This document shows, in pieces, positions 7,361 through 15,900 of a DNA stretch of 16,757 nt. This DNA is from Chitinophagaceae bacterium (GTDB taxonomy: Bacteria; Bacteroidota; Bacteroidia; Chitinophagales; Chitinophagaceae), in NCBI GenBank assembly GCA_016786525.1, contig JAEUVW010000374.1:1-16757 (forward strand), in the 5' to 3' direction. The notes under the pieces are model-generated. The model was not told the origin of the DNA. It searched no databases and saw nothing but the letters and a program-made list of their open reading frames with translations. The translations under genes were made by a program, and so were the position numbers. How positions within the stretch are numbered: position 1 is the stretch's first letter; the number at the start of each line of letters is the position of its first letter.

Positions 7361-10156
7361 ATGGGTAAAATTATACTTCTTTTATTCATAGCTGCGACAA
7401 ATGTGCTTTTCGCACAACCGGGCACGGGAAGTATGCGTGGCCGTATCGTAGACCTCCAAACGGGCACCGCTCTCCGGGAAGTCCAGCTATTGTTACCCCG
7501 CATCAGGCAATTGTTCAGCACCGATTCAAACGGCTACTTTTCCATTTCAGGACTCCCCCAGGGGGCGTGTACCGTACAGGTATTGACGGAAGGAGAGGTG
7601 CTCGATAGTTTTTTTGTTGCCATAGGACAGGCACCGGTAGACCTCGGAGCTATTTTAGTACATGCGCCTGTGCTAAACCCGGCTTATAGTACAACTGCCG
7701 ATATCCCAGTCCTGGCATTGGAAAGAATATACACTGAAGATGATGGAATACAGTCCAATGCTCCCAGTATGCTGTTGAATGCTGCCGGCACAAAAGACCC
7801 TTTCCTGAATGCCGCTACCTTTAGTTTTGGCCAGTACAATTTCCGCCCGCGGGGATACGACAGGCAAAACCAGCAAGTCTATCTCAATGGCCTTTTGATG
7901 AACGATCCGGCTTCGGGCACCGTGCTTTGGGCAAGGTGGTCCGGCCTGAATGATGTATTTAAAAACCAGTCCATAACCTATGGGTCAGGTTTGCATCAGC
8001 AGGCCTATGGTGGGGTGAACGGCACTGTATATTTCGATGCAGGGGCATTTGATCAGCCTGTACAAAACAAAGTATCCTATGCATTGTCCAACAGGGCGTA
8101 CAACAACAGGCTGATGCTGACACACAGTACGGGCGAGCGGAAGAGCAGCTGGGCCCATACCGTATCGCTGTCCCGCAGGTGGGCGGAAGAAGGATATGTA
8201 CCCGGAACCTTTTTAGATGCCTGGTCCGGTTTTGCCTCTGTGGGAAAAGTGCTGAATGAACGAAATCGCCTGACGGTTACGCTCATTGCCGCACATACTG
8301 TACGCGGGCGTTCAGGTGCGGCCACAGAAGAAGTATACCAATTGACAGGCAATCCTTATTACAATCCGAATTGGGGATGGCAGGGAAACGAAAAAAGAAA
8401 TGCCCGTGTTTCCCGTTTATTACAGCCACTCGTTATCCTGCAGTACGAGTACAAACTTGCCGAGCATTTGGTGTTCAGTACATCACTCGGTTTTCAAACC
8501 GGTACCGGCAGCGTATTTTCTCTTGACTGGTACAATGCGATCGACCCCAGGGCTGACTATTACCGCAACCTTCCCGGTTATTATGCCTCCAACCCATCTG
8601 TAGCGCAGCAGCTACAGGAAAAATTATCCGGCAATCCGGAACAACTGCAACTGAACTGGTCCAGATTTTACGCAGTCAACGCAGCCAACCGCGAGACTTT
8701 GCAAGGCTTGAATGGGGGTAACGACAGCATCAGCGGCAGACGCTCTTTGTATGTGATCGGGGCCGATGAAGAGCAGGCTCGCAGGATATCCTGGGGTAGC
8801 CAGCTGCAACGCAAGTATTCGGAACAATTGACATTGAGTGGAGGAGCACAGCTAAGCTACCAATATACCCGGTATGCCCGGCGCCTGACCGACCTGTTAG
8901 GTGGCGATTATTTCCTCAACTACAATATGTTTGCTATACAGCAGTATCCCAGCCAGCCGGATTTGCATCAACATGATCTTGATCATCCGGACAGGGCAGT
9001 TAAGGCCGGGGAGCGGTACCGGTATCATTATGCCGCCATAGCCGCCAGGGCTTTACTGTGGGGGCAATGCGAAATGGAATTCAGAAAGATAACGATGTTC
9101 TCATCGCTCAGGGCCGGGTACAGTACCTATCAAAGAATAGGTTTTTACCGCAATGGCTTGTATCCCTCCTCTTCGGCGGGAGCCAGCCCGCTTCAGTCTT
9201 TTGCCACTTATGCTGCTAAAGCCGGTCTTACCTGGAAGCTGAACGGGAGAAATTACCTGATACTGAATGCAGCGCTGAGCATGGATGAACCTGCTTTTGA
9301 TCATGTATTCATCGCACCCAGGCTACGAAACCAGGTGATCGCACAAGCGCAGCTGCAACGAACAGGGCATATGGAGACGGGGTACCTGCTGCGGGCCCCA
9401 AGAGCAAATTTTAAGGCGGTCCTGTATGCTACAGGAATAACAAACACCACGATCATCAAACGTTTTTATAATGATGAACCGCAATACCAGAGCTTCGTCA
9501 ACTTTGTGATGGATAAGATCAATACGCAGCATACAGGAATAGAACTGGCCCTAAATTATGACGTGACCAGAATGATTTCCTGGAATATTGCAGCAGCACT
9601 TGGGCAGGCATTTTATACCAACAGGCCATCTGTACGGGTTTATAATGATAACGATACTGCTACGCGCCCGGGAACGAAAGAAGTGTTTATCAAAAATTAC
9701 TATCTCGGTACCGGTCGGCAGAGTGTTTACACCACAGGGATCACCTACAATAGCAAACGCTTTTGGTACCTGCGCCTGAATGCCAATTACATAGACAGGA
9801 ATTATGTGGCAGTCAACCCCGCCAGGAGAAGTGTGGAGGCCGCGGAGTTTATAGAGCAGAGCGATCCGGCCTTTTTAAAGATATTCGGCCAGGAGAAGCT
9901 ACCGGCTGCCTTCACTCTTGATCTGTCTGGTGGAAAATCGTTTCGCCTCAATAAGATCAACAAAAGGATCAGGCATAGTACAACTCTGTATCTCAATTTC
10001 GGATTGAACAATGTATGGAACAAGCGGCAGATAAAACTAATAGGTTATGAGCAGCTGCGGTATGACTTCACCAACAACAACCCGGAAAAATTTCCGTCAA
10101 AATACATCTATGCGTTCGGAAGAACATTTTTTGCTAACCTGAGTGTCAAATTCTGA
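7361..10156 (+). CDS. TonB-dependent outer-membrane receptor with carboxypeptidase-regulatory-like N-terminal domain
   Basis: A 931-residue receptor, predicted to be a 22-strand barrel that imports a bound ligand using TonB energy. Signal peptide at residues 1-19 (MGKIILLLFIAATNVLFAQ). A CarboxypepD_reg-like fold follows at about 24-100 (MRGRIVDLQTGTALREVQL, DSNGYFSISGLPQG). The plug domain at about 125-230 contains YNFRPRGYDRQNQQVYLNG, which matches the usual RG(Y)...vlvNG turn, and SITYGSGLHQQAYGGVNGTVYF. The rest is alternating aromatic barrel strands that end in the terminal-Phe motif FFANLSVKF. There is no adjacent susD. Instead two DUF5689 lipoproteins follow directly, the first only 2 bp after the stop. 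The substrate is unknown; the barrel alone does not tell it. Confidence 0.9.
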   Translation: MGKIILLLFIAATNVLFAQPGTGSMRGRIVDLQTGTALREVQLLLPRIRQLFSTDSNGYFSISGLPQGACTVQVLTEGEVLDSFFVAIGQAPVDLGAILVHAPVLNPAYSTTADIPVLALERIYTEDDGIQSNAPSMLLNAAGTKDPFLNAATFSFGQYNFRPRGYDRQNQQVYLNGLLMNDPASGTVLWARWSGLNDVFKNQSITYGSGLHQQAYGGVNGTVYFDAGAFDQPVQNKVSYALSNRAYNNRLMLTHSTGERKSSWAHTVSLSRRWAEEGYVPGTFLDAWSGFASVGKVLNERNRLTVTLIAAHTVRGRSGAATEEVYQLTGNPYYNPNWGWQGNEKRNARVSRLLQPLVILQYEYKLAEHLVFSTSLGFQTGTGSVFSLDWYNAIDPRADYYRNLPGYYASNPSVAQQLQEKLSGNPEQLQLNWSRFYAVNAANRETLQGLNGGNDSISGRRSLYVIGADEEQARRISWGSQLQRKYSEQLTLSGGAQLSYQYTRYARRLTDLLGGDYFLNYNMFAIQQYPSQPDLHQHDLDHPDRAVKAGERYRYHYAAIAARALLWGQCEMEFRKITMFSSLRAGYSTYQRIGFYRNGLYPSSSAGASPLQSFATYAAKAGLTWKLNGRNYLILNAALSMDEPAFDHVFIAPRLRNQVIAQAQLQRTGHMETGYLLRAPRANFKAVLYATGITNTTIIKRFYNDEPQYQSFVNFVMDKINTQHTGIELALNYDVTRMISWNIAAALGQAFYTNRPSVRVYNDNDTATRPGTKEVFIKNYYLGTGRQSVYTTGITYNSKRFWYLRLNANYIDRNYVAVNPARRSVEAAEFIEQSDPAFLKIFGQEKLPAAFTLDLSGGKSFRLNKINKRIRHSTTLYLNFGLNNVWNKRQIKLIGYEQLRYDFTNNNPEKFPSKYIYAFGRTFFANLSVKF

Positions 10157-10158
10157 GT

Positions 10159-10962
10159 ATGACTGCTTCATGCCGCATATTTTTCCTGGCCATTCTTTTG
10201 TTATGCAATGCCTGCGTAAAAGAGTCCTTCACAGTACCGGGGGGCATACAGGACACAGACCCCGCGATCCCGGAATACAGTACGATTGCTGCCTTACGGG
10301 CCGATATGGGCAGCAGCGGCGGAAAGATCTCCAGAGACATCCTGATCTCAGGTGTGGTGATTGCAGATGACCGGCAAGGCAATTTATACAAACAGGTGAT
10401 CATCGATGACGGCACTGCTGCCATGCCGGTATTACTGGATGCCTATAATCTGTATAATGATTTCCCGGTGGGCAGAAGGCTCAGTATCAGGTGTAAGGAC
10501 CTGTATACCCGCTTTTACTATAAGCTGCCCCAGCTTGGGTTTGCACCTGATGATAAGGGTAATATCACACCCATACCCTATCACCTTTGGGATCAATACC
10601 TCCTCAAAGGAAGCCATGGAAATGAAGTTCCGCTGACCACGGTATTGCCGGCCGATATCAGGAAAGCTGTACCTGAATTGTACAACAGGCTGGTGCACAT
10701 CCGTGGCGTACAATTTGCAGATACAAGCCTGCCCCGGTATGCGCAACCTGCAGAATTAGCCGGTGCTACCTCAATCTGGCTCATGGATTGCGACAGCAAT
10801 GCGATACAGGTCAGGACAAGCGGCTACTGCAGCTTTCAGTCCTTCAGGCCTCCCGCGGGCAGCGGTACACTCACTGCTGTTTATACCGTGTTCAACAATA
10901 CTCCTCAATTGGTACTCCGGGACACAGCAGATGTACACATGCGGTTGCCCAGGTGCTTTTAA
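10159..10962 (+). CDS. DUF5689-domain lipoprotein (single-domain paralogue)
   Basis: Protein of 267 residues. A short hydrophobic leader ends in LLLCNAC, so lipidation at C19 is likely, although -2 is Asn rather than the usual small residue. The body has the DUF5689 pattern: YSTIAALRADM, then an OB-like stretch ISGVVIADDRQGNLYKQVII, then FPVGRRLSIRCKDLY, then LYNRLVHIRGVQF, SGTLTAVYTVFNNTPQLVLRD and a final MRLPRCF. It starts 2 bp after the receptor stop codon and lies 13 bp before its own paralogue, so it is in one operon with both. I infer that it is a cell-surface or periplasmic-leaflet partner of the receptor. The family has no firmly known function; the OB-like motif would be compatible with binding a ligand such as nucleic acid or sugar, but this is speculation. 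Confidence 0.85.
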   Translation: MTASCRIFFLAILLLCNACVKESFTVPGGIQDTDPAIPEYSTIAALRADMGSSGGKISRDILISGVVIADDRQGNLYKQVIIDDGTAAMPVLLDAYNLYNDFPVGRRLSIRCKDLYTRFYYKLPQLGFAPDDKGNITPIPYHLWDQYLLKGSHGNEVPLTTVLPADIRKAVPELYNRLVHIRGVQFADTSLPRYAQPAELAGATSIWLMDCDSNAIQVRTSGYCSFQSFRPPAGSGTLTAVYTVFNNTPQLVLRDTADVHMRLPRCF

Positions 10963-10975
10963 AACGATCAGCACT

Positions 10976-12397
10976 ATGAAAAGAAATACATCTTTATTGT
11001 TTGTGCTGCTTTTACTTGCAGCTTGCCTGAAGCAGAAAAATGAATGGCCCGATACTCTTCCTGCGGCCGATCCCGCTTTACCGGTGAACTTTACGCTGCA
11101 ACAGCTTAATGCCTTATATCCTGCTGAAGGTGCTCCCTTGCTGCTGGACAGTGAACAGGTAGCGGCCGTGGTCATACGGGCAAACGATGCATCAGGCAAT
11201 ATCTTCCGGCAATTGATCCTGGAAGACAGCACTGCCGGTATTGCATTGTTGCTGGATGAAGACAAGCTGGATACGCGGTTTCCTGTAGGACAAAAGGTAT
11301 ACCTGCGGCTAAAAGGACTTTACCTGGGAAACGACCATGGCACCCTTCAGCTGGGGGCATTGCCGGTAGCAGATAATGCCGGACTGATGCAGGTGACGGC
11401 TGTACAGCCCAGGGCCTTTGCCAGTCATATTGTAACGACAAATGTTGTTGTTCCAATGTCTCCGCTGCCGGTGAATATGGCTGATCTCACTGAGCCGCGC
11501 AGGGAGCTTGTCAACAGGCTGATCACCATCAAAGAGGTAGAGCTTGCCAATCCGGAGCAGGACAGGCAGTATGCAGAGCGTACTGCAGCGACAAATATCA
11601 GTATCCGCGACTGCCAGGGGGCACAAATAGTGTTGCGCACCAGCAACTATGCCCGTTTCCAGGCCTACCCCACACCCTATGGCAAAGGCAGCATCACCGC
11701 TGTATACACCGTATACGATGGGGTCGGGCAGTTGGCCATCCGGGACACAAACGATATGCAGATGGCTGTAGTACGATGCGACGGAAGCACCCGGCAGGAC
11801 CCCGAATTCATAAGCATCCAGGCCTTACGGAAACTGTATGCGGGCCGGGATACCCTGCTTGGCCATCTGGCGATACGCGGGGTGGTGACCAGCGATGCGG
11901 TCAACAGGAACTTTGGTGCAGGCAATATCATTGTTCAGGATGGCGCCAGCGCCGTGATGATTTATTTCGGCAACCAGGCTGCAGGCCTCCCGGATTTAGG
12001 CGACTCTGTTACCGTCGGCCTTTCGGGTGCTGTGCTCACCCGGTACAATGGTGTGTTGGAGCTGAAGAATAGTAAAGCGGCACAAGTATCGGTAGTGGGT
12101 AAGGGTAAAAGTGTACCGCCGCTGACCCTGACCCTTGCTGCATTACACAAGCGCTTTGCTGAACTCGAATCGGTACTGGTGAAAATAGCCGATGCAAAAA
12201 TTACCAATCCCGGGGAGTATGGCGGCAATAAAACACTGAAAGACGCTACCGGTACGATCCTACTGTACACCAGCAACAGCGCTGCGTTTGCGAGCACGCC
12301 CGTGCCTACGATTACCAAAACATTCCAGGGGATTGTGACGCCCTACGACACCACCAAAGAACTGAAGATCCGCAACCCGCTTCTTGATGTGTACTGA
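10976..12397 (+). CDS. DUF5689-domain lipoprotein with a second, C-terminal DUF5689-like unit
   Basis: Protein of 473 residues. It starts at ATG 10976 because this gives a proper lipoprotein leader (LLFVLLLLAAC, lipid Cys C17); the frame is open further upstream but that part overlaps the previous gene. Residues about 35-265 parallel the upstream paralogue: FTLQQLNALYP, VAAVVIRANDASGNIFRQLIL, FPVGQKVYLRLKGLYLG, LVNRLITIKEVEL, GSITAVYTVYDGVGQLAIRD. Where the upstream protein stops (PRCF), this one continues after VVRCDG into a second OB-like unit, about 270-473 (SIQALRKLYAGRD, AIRGVVTSDAVNRNFGAGNIIVQDG, ESVLVKIADAKI, KTFQGIVTPYDTTKELKIRN). It is the last gene of the operon, and a terminator follows after about 26 bp. 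Likely a surface-exposed or outer-membrane-anchored partner of the TonB receptor; ligand unknown. Confidence 0.85.
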   Translation: MKRNTSLLFVLLLLAACLKQKNEWPDTLPAADPALPVNFTLQQLNALYPAEGAPLLLDSEQVAAVVIRANDASGNIFRQLILEDSTAGIALLLDEDKLDTRFPVGQKVYLRLKGLYLGNDHGTLQLGALPVADNAGLMQVTAVQPRAFASHIVTTNVVVPMSPLPVNMADLTEPRRELVNRLITIKEVELANPEQDRQYAERTAATNISIRDCQGAQIVLRTSNYARFQAYPTPYGKGSITAVYTVYDGVGQLAIRDTNDMQMAVVRCDGSTRQDPEFISIQALRKLYAGRDTLLGHLAIRGVVTSDAVNRNFGAGNIIVQDGASAVMIYFGNQAAGLPDLGDSVTVGLSGAVLTRYNGVLELKNSKAAQVSVVGKGKSVPPLTLTLAALHKRFAELESVLVKIADAKITNPGEYGGNKTLKDATGTILLYTSNSAAFASTPVPTITKTFQGIVTPYDTTKELKIRNPLLDVY

Positions 12398-12423
12398 CAG
12401 CTCCGGGAGCGCTGTGAGGTTTA

Positions 12424-12445
12424 GAAAGCCGTACAGGGCTTTTTC
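12424..12445 (+). terminator. Rho-independent terminator of the receptor/DUF5689 operon
   Basis: GAAAGCC (12424-12430) pairs with GGCTTTT (12437-12443) as a 7-bp stem including one G-U pair, with a GTACAG loop, and the right arm runs into a five-T tract. It lies 26 bp after the TGA. Confidence 0.7.
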
Positions 12446-12498
12446 TATGCCTGCCTGTAAAAGTTACAGGCAAGCTGATAAAGGTCACTATGCCTGTA
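12445..12498. repeat. Cluster of three TGCCTGTA motifs including a perfect 9-bp inverted repeat
   Basis: TGCCTGTAA (12452-12460) and TTACAGGCA (12464-12472) form a perfect 9-bp stem around a 3-nt AAG spacer, with no T-run. A third direct copy, TGCCTGTA, is at 12491-12498. The slightly longer word CTATGCCTG is a direct repeat at 12445 and 12488, 43 bp apart, about four helical turns. The cluster lies between the operon terminator and the promoter at 12533-12563. It could be an operator or a second terminator hairpin. Confidence 0.4.
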
Positions 12499-12532
12499 GA
12501 ATAATTTCTAAAAAAATCGTGGAAATTTCCCT

Positions 12533-12563
12533 TTTTTAATTCCTTATTCCTATCTTACATTTG
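12533..12563 (+). promoter_or_regulatory. Promoter driving the candidate structured RNA
   Basis: TACATTTG (12556-12563) matches TAnnTTTG exactly. TTTT at 12533-12536 lies 19 bp upstream, a one-base variant of the TTTG -33 box. The predicted transcription start is at about 12568-12572. No protein start codon with a credible gene follows until 12918, and a foldable RNA begins right after it. Confidence 0.6.
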
Positions 12564-12569
12564 CCTTAT

Positions 12570-12777
12570 AACAAGATATAGTTCTACAAAGAAAGAAAAA
12601 TACATTTTCTAAAGCGTTAGCGATTATACAAGAAGCTGCCACTGAAAGTTCGAAAATTGGGGAGCAGCAGGTATAAGGCATAACGCCCACACAAGCGGTG
12701 TGGGTGTTTGCTTTACTTGCTCCCAAGGTCTTCGAACACCCCAGTGGCGAGTAACAGCAAAGCCCACGCTGCTTTTT
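12570..12777 (+). ncRNA. Candidate structured non-coding RNA, 6S-like rod with central bubble
   Basis: Base pairing read by eye, from outside in. Closing stem: AAAGC(GTT)AGCG (12611-12622) with CGCTGCTTT (12767-12775). Large bubble of 14 nt against 17 nt. TGCCACTG (12637-12644) with CAGTGGCG (12742-12749). GTTCGAA (12648-12654) with TTCGAAC (12731-12737). TTGGGGAGCA (12657-12666, one bulged G) with TGCTCCCAA (12718-12726). An apical hairpin of 18 bp with one bulge: 12674-12692 with 12698-12715, loop AAGCG. Over 40 bp are nested in one rod. The overall plan (closing stem, open central bubble, long interrupted terminal stem, about 170-200 nt) is that of 6S RNA, which imitates an open promoter and binds RNA polymerase. 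The strand is set by the upstream promoter and the TTTTT at 12773-12777. The 5' end is approximate. The 6S identity is inference; I see no diagnostic sequence element that I can confirm. Confidence 0.55.
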
Positions 12778-12800
12778 CATATCCCGGGATGGGAAGCAGC

Positions 12801-12917
12801 ACACCGATTGAAGCACCCAAGCAGTATTGTTCACTTTTTTTTTAAAAAACATGCCCATGCTTTTACATCCCCTCGTTATCCATTGATAATTATTCATTAA
12901 CTATTAATAATTAAGTC
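12801..12917 (+). other. AT-rich leader region before the protease gene, no gene seen
   Basis: Contains a run of nine T (12835-12843) followed by six A, and an AT-rich stretch close to the start codon (TAATTATTCATTAAC, then TATTAATAATTAAG). No convincing TAnnTTTG box or Shine-Dalgarno site was found, so the protease promoter remains unplaced. It may be TTG at 12883-12885 with TAATAATT at 12905, which would make the mRNA nearly leaderless; this is very weak. Confidence 0.3.
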
Positions 12918-15900
12918 ATGTTGCAAAGATTATACATCCTGCTGGTCCTGCTCTTGTGTGCCGGCCGCAGCGCGGCGCAAAGCGCCCCCGAATGCTACAC
13001 CTCCGATACCGCTTCGCCCTATGCCCCAGTCAGTACCGCATCTTCCCTTGCCCTGCCCTGCGTGCCCTCCCGCGCGCCCTCCTCAGACTTCAGCCGCTTC
13101 TACGGACGGCAGGAAAACTACCGCCCCGACAACAGCCTCATAGAGCCCATGTACGTGCACAAGACCATCAAAGTGATCTTCCATGTGATGCTGCCCACGG
13201 TACCCGGCGGCCCCAAGGTCAACTATGAGGACAACCCCGCAGACAAGGCCGCCATACAGTCCATCGTAGACAAGATGAACGACTGGCTGGCCAATGTGCC
13301 GTGGCCCGATTCGCCCCGCAGCCTCGTATGCGGCCCCTGCCATATTACAGACTCCCGCTTCCGGGTAGAGATGCTCAAAAAGGCCGATGGCAGCAACGAT
13401 ATCCGCTACCACCGCGACGGCCTCGCCTGGGAAAACATCTACTCCTGGGGGGCTGCAGGCCCAGGCACCTACAACGGATCTTTGAACAGCTACATTATAG
13501 ACCCCGAGGGTGTGCTCAACATCTTCCTGCTGTACTCCAGCAGGCCCTCGGCCCCTGTTGGCGGTATCTCCCTGAGCCCCACCGAGGACATCGGAACACT
13601 CTTCTCCGGCGACAACAGCAGCATACCGCTCATTGCCACCACCAATTACTGGCGTTCCTCGGCCCTCGACTACCTGGCCAACAACCTGCTGCACGAGATC
13701 GGCCATACCATGGGTACCCACCATACCTTTAAAGACAAATGGGGCTTCACTGACGAGACCTGCGACGAAACCCGCTGGGACTACCTCTCCGACATCTTCG
13801 GCACCGCGGCCACCTACAGCAAAGAGTGCGGCCTGCACCAGGGTGCAGAAAATGTGTTCATGAACTACAACCCCTGGGGCAACTATATGAGCCCCCTGCA
13901 GATCGCCCGCTGGCACCAGCATGCCCACTTCCTGGGCTGCCGCAGGTATGTGTACAATACCTACCCCGAGGATGCCAACCACGACCATACCGGGCAGGGG
14001 CAATACTACCCGCTCAGCATCAGCAGCAACCAGAGCTGGGATTTTGACATCAAGCTGTATACCGATATCGTTGTCAGGAGCGGCAGCAAGCTCAGCATCA
14101 GGTGCCGGGTGCTGATGCCCTACCACAGCAACATTATCGTAGAGCCGGGCGCCGAGCTGGAGATAGATGGCGGCATCATCACGGCCCACCACGACAGCAC
14201 GATGTGGTTTGGCATCTCCGTATGGGGCGATGCATCAAAGTCGCAAGACAAAGACGCCGACCAGGGCCTGCTGACCATGAAGAACGGGGCGACCATCAGC
14301 AATGCCGTGCGGGCCGTCACCATAGGCGACCCGGTGTTTCAGGACAATACCCGCAATGGCGGTATTGTGCGCATCACCGACGCTCACTTTATCAACAACA
14401 GGGGCGGCTTCCAGTGGAATCCCTACCGCAACCTGGCCTGGGAGTACAAGGCCGGTACCTGGACCCGTACGCGCCTGCAGCCCAACCGGGGCTATATCAC
14501 GCGCAGCAGCTTTACCGTAGACGACCGCATCAGCCGCGAACCCGTGGGGCAGGTGGCCTTTGCCGGGGTAGACGGCGTAGCCCTTAGCGGCTGCACCTTT
14601 ACCAGCACCATGCCCTACACGCCCAAGGGCCAGCGCTGCCTGTCCGGTTGTCCGGACAATAAGGCCATCGCCAGCTGGAACTCCAGCTTCCTGTTCGACG
14701 AGTGGCGGCCCGTATCCGGCAGCAGCGTCATACCCGGCTACTGCTCCGGCTTCCGCCAGGGCATACTGGCTGCCAGCTTTTCGGCCAGCAATCCCTTTGT
14801 GGTCCGCAACTCCGTGTTTGAAAACAACCAGGTCGGCATTGCCACCCGCGGGGTCAACAGCTTTACGATCAACGACAATAAATTCCTCATCGGCAACCCC
14901 GCTACCCCCGGCGCGGCCGTAGAGGGTCTGCAGCTCAACAGCTCCTCCCTGTACCGGGTCTACGGCAACCAGTTCGGGCCGGTCGGCAGCGGTACAGATG
15001 TGCGCATTGGCGCAGAGGTCAGCGAGGGCGGCAGCGACTTCAACCGCATCTACAACAACAGCTATGCCTCCCTGTACATCGGCAACCTCAGCAATTTCCA
15101 GAACAGTAACGGGTTTTATAGTGGCCTCAGTTTCGAAGAAAACAAAAGCACCGGCCTTGAGTTTACCTGCAATACCCACAGCTGGAACCAGACCGGGGTC
15201 TATGTGCAGGGCTATCTCGATGCCGCAGGCAAGGCCGTAGACGGTATCCGCCGCGTGCAGGGATCGGCAAGGATACCGGCCGGCAACAGCTTCGATGGCC
15301 GCTTCTTCGGCTACTTCCATATCTATACGCAGCAGCTCTGGAACAGCTTCGCCACCCGCTGGGACTACTACACCCTGCCGCTAGACAAATACCACTACTA
15401 CGACAGCGACCCGGCCCAAGACCCGGAAGTATCTTCGAACGTGTACAAATTCTCGACATCTTTCCGCAACCAATGCCTTCCCGAAGCGCCTTTCAGCGGC
15501 CATACGGCCACGCCCAGCAGCCCCGAAGGGGCCGCAGAGGCCCGCATCCGGCTCTCCGATGCCTACAGCGACTACAACGAAGGCCGCTTCGGGCGCCTGG
15601 ATGCGGCCCTGCACGCCATGGGCAGCCCCTATGCCGAGACAGAGCGCGCCCTGCTGTATATGCAGGAGGGCCGCGTAGCCGAAGGCCTGGGCATCTATAA
15701 CGCCATTGCGCAGCTGCCGCTTACCGAAAGGGAGCAAAACGATTTCGCACAGGGTGCCACCCTGATGCGCCTGCTGGCCGCCCGCTACAGCCAAAACTCC
15801 GTACCCCGCTGGGACAGCCTGGGGACCGCCGAGGTCGACAGCCTGCGCTCTGTGCGCGAGCATAGCCGCATGTGGGCCCGCCAGCGGGCCTGTGCCTGGC

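Noticed and set aside
10763..10975. Upstream extension of the second DUF5689 gene by 71 codons
   Set aside because: It overlaps the end of the first DUF5689 gene in another frame and would hide a perfect lipoprotein leader that starts at ATG 10976.
12645..12740. tRNA-like T-loop words GTTCGAA/TTCGAAC
   Set aside because: No acceptor, D or anticodon arms can be drawn; the two words pair with each other in the rod structure.
12755..12805. Signal-recognition-particle RNA, because of GGGAAGCAGC near 12791-12800
   Set aside because: The invariant domain IV core (GGTC...GGAAGGAAGCAG) is not present; only the AAGCAGC end resembles it, and that is explained by pairing with GCTGCTT.
12835..12870. 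T9-A6 tract plus CATGCCCATG as a terminator
   Set aside because: The dyad CATG-CC-CATG has too short a stem and loop for a terminator, and the T-run precedes it.
12700..12900. 66-codon open frame in the large gap
   Set aside because: It overlaps the paired arms of the candidate RNA, has no ribosome-binding site and its composition (Lys/Phe/His runs from T-tracts) is not protein-like.
13083..15320. Two long minus-strand open frames (about 360 codons each) opposite the protease gene
   Set aside because: They are in frames opposite a G+C-rich coding sequence with clear domains; their Ala/Val/Gly-rich content is a codon-bias shadow.
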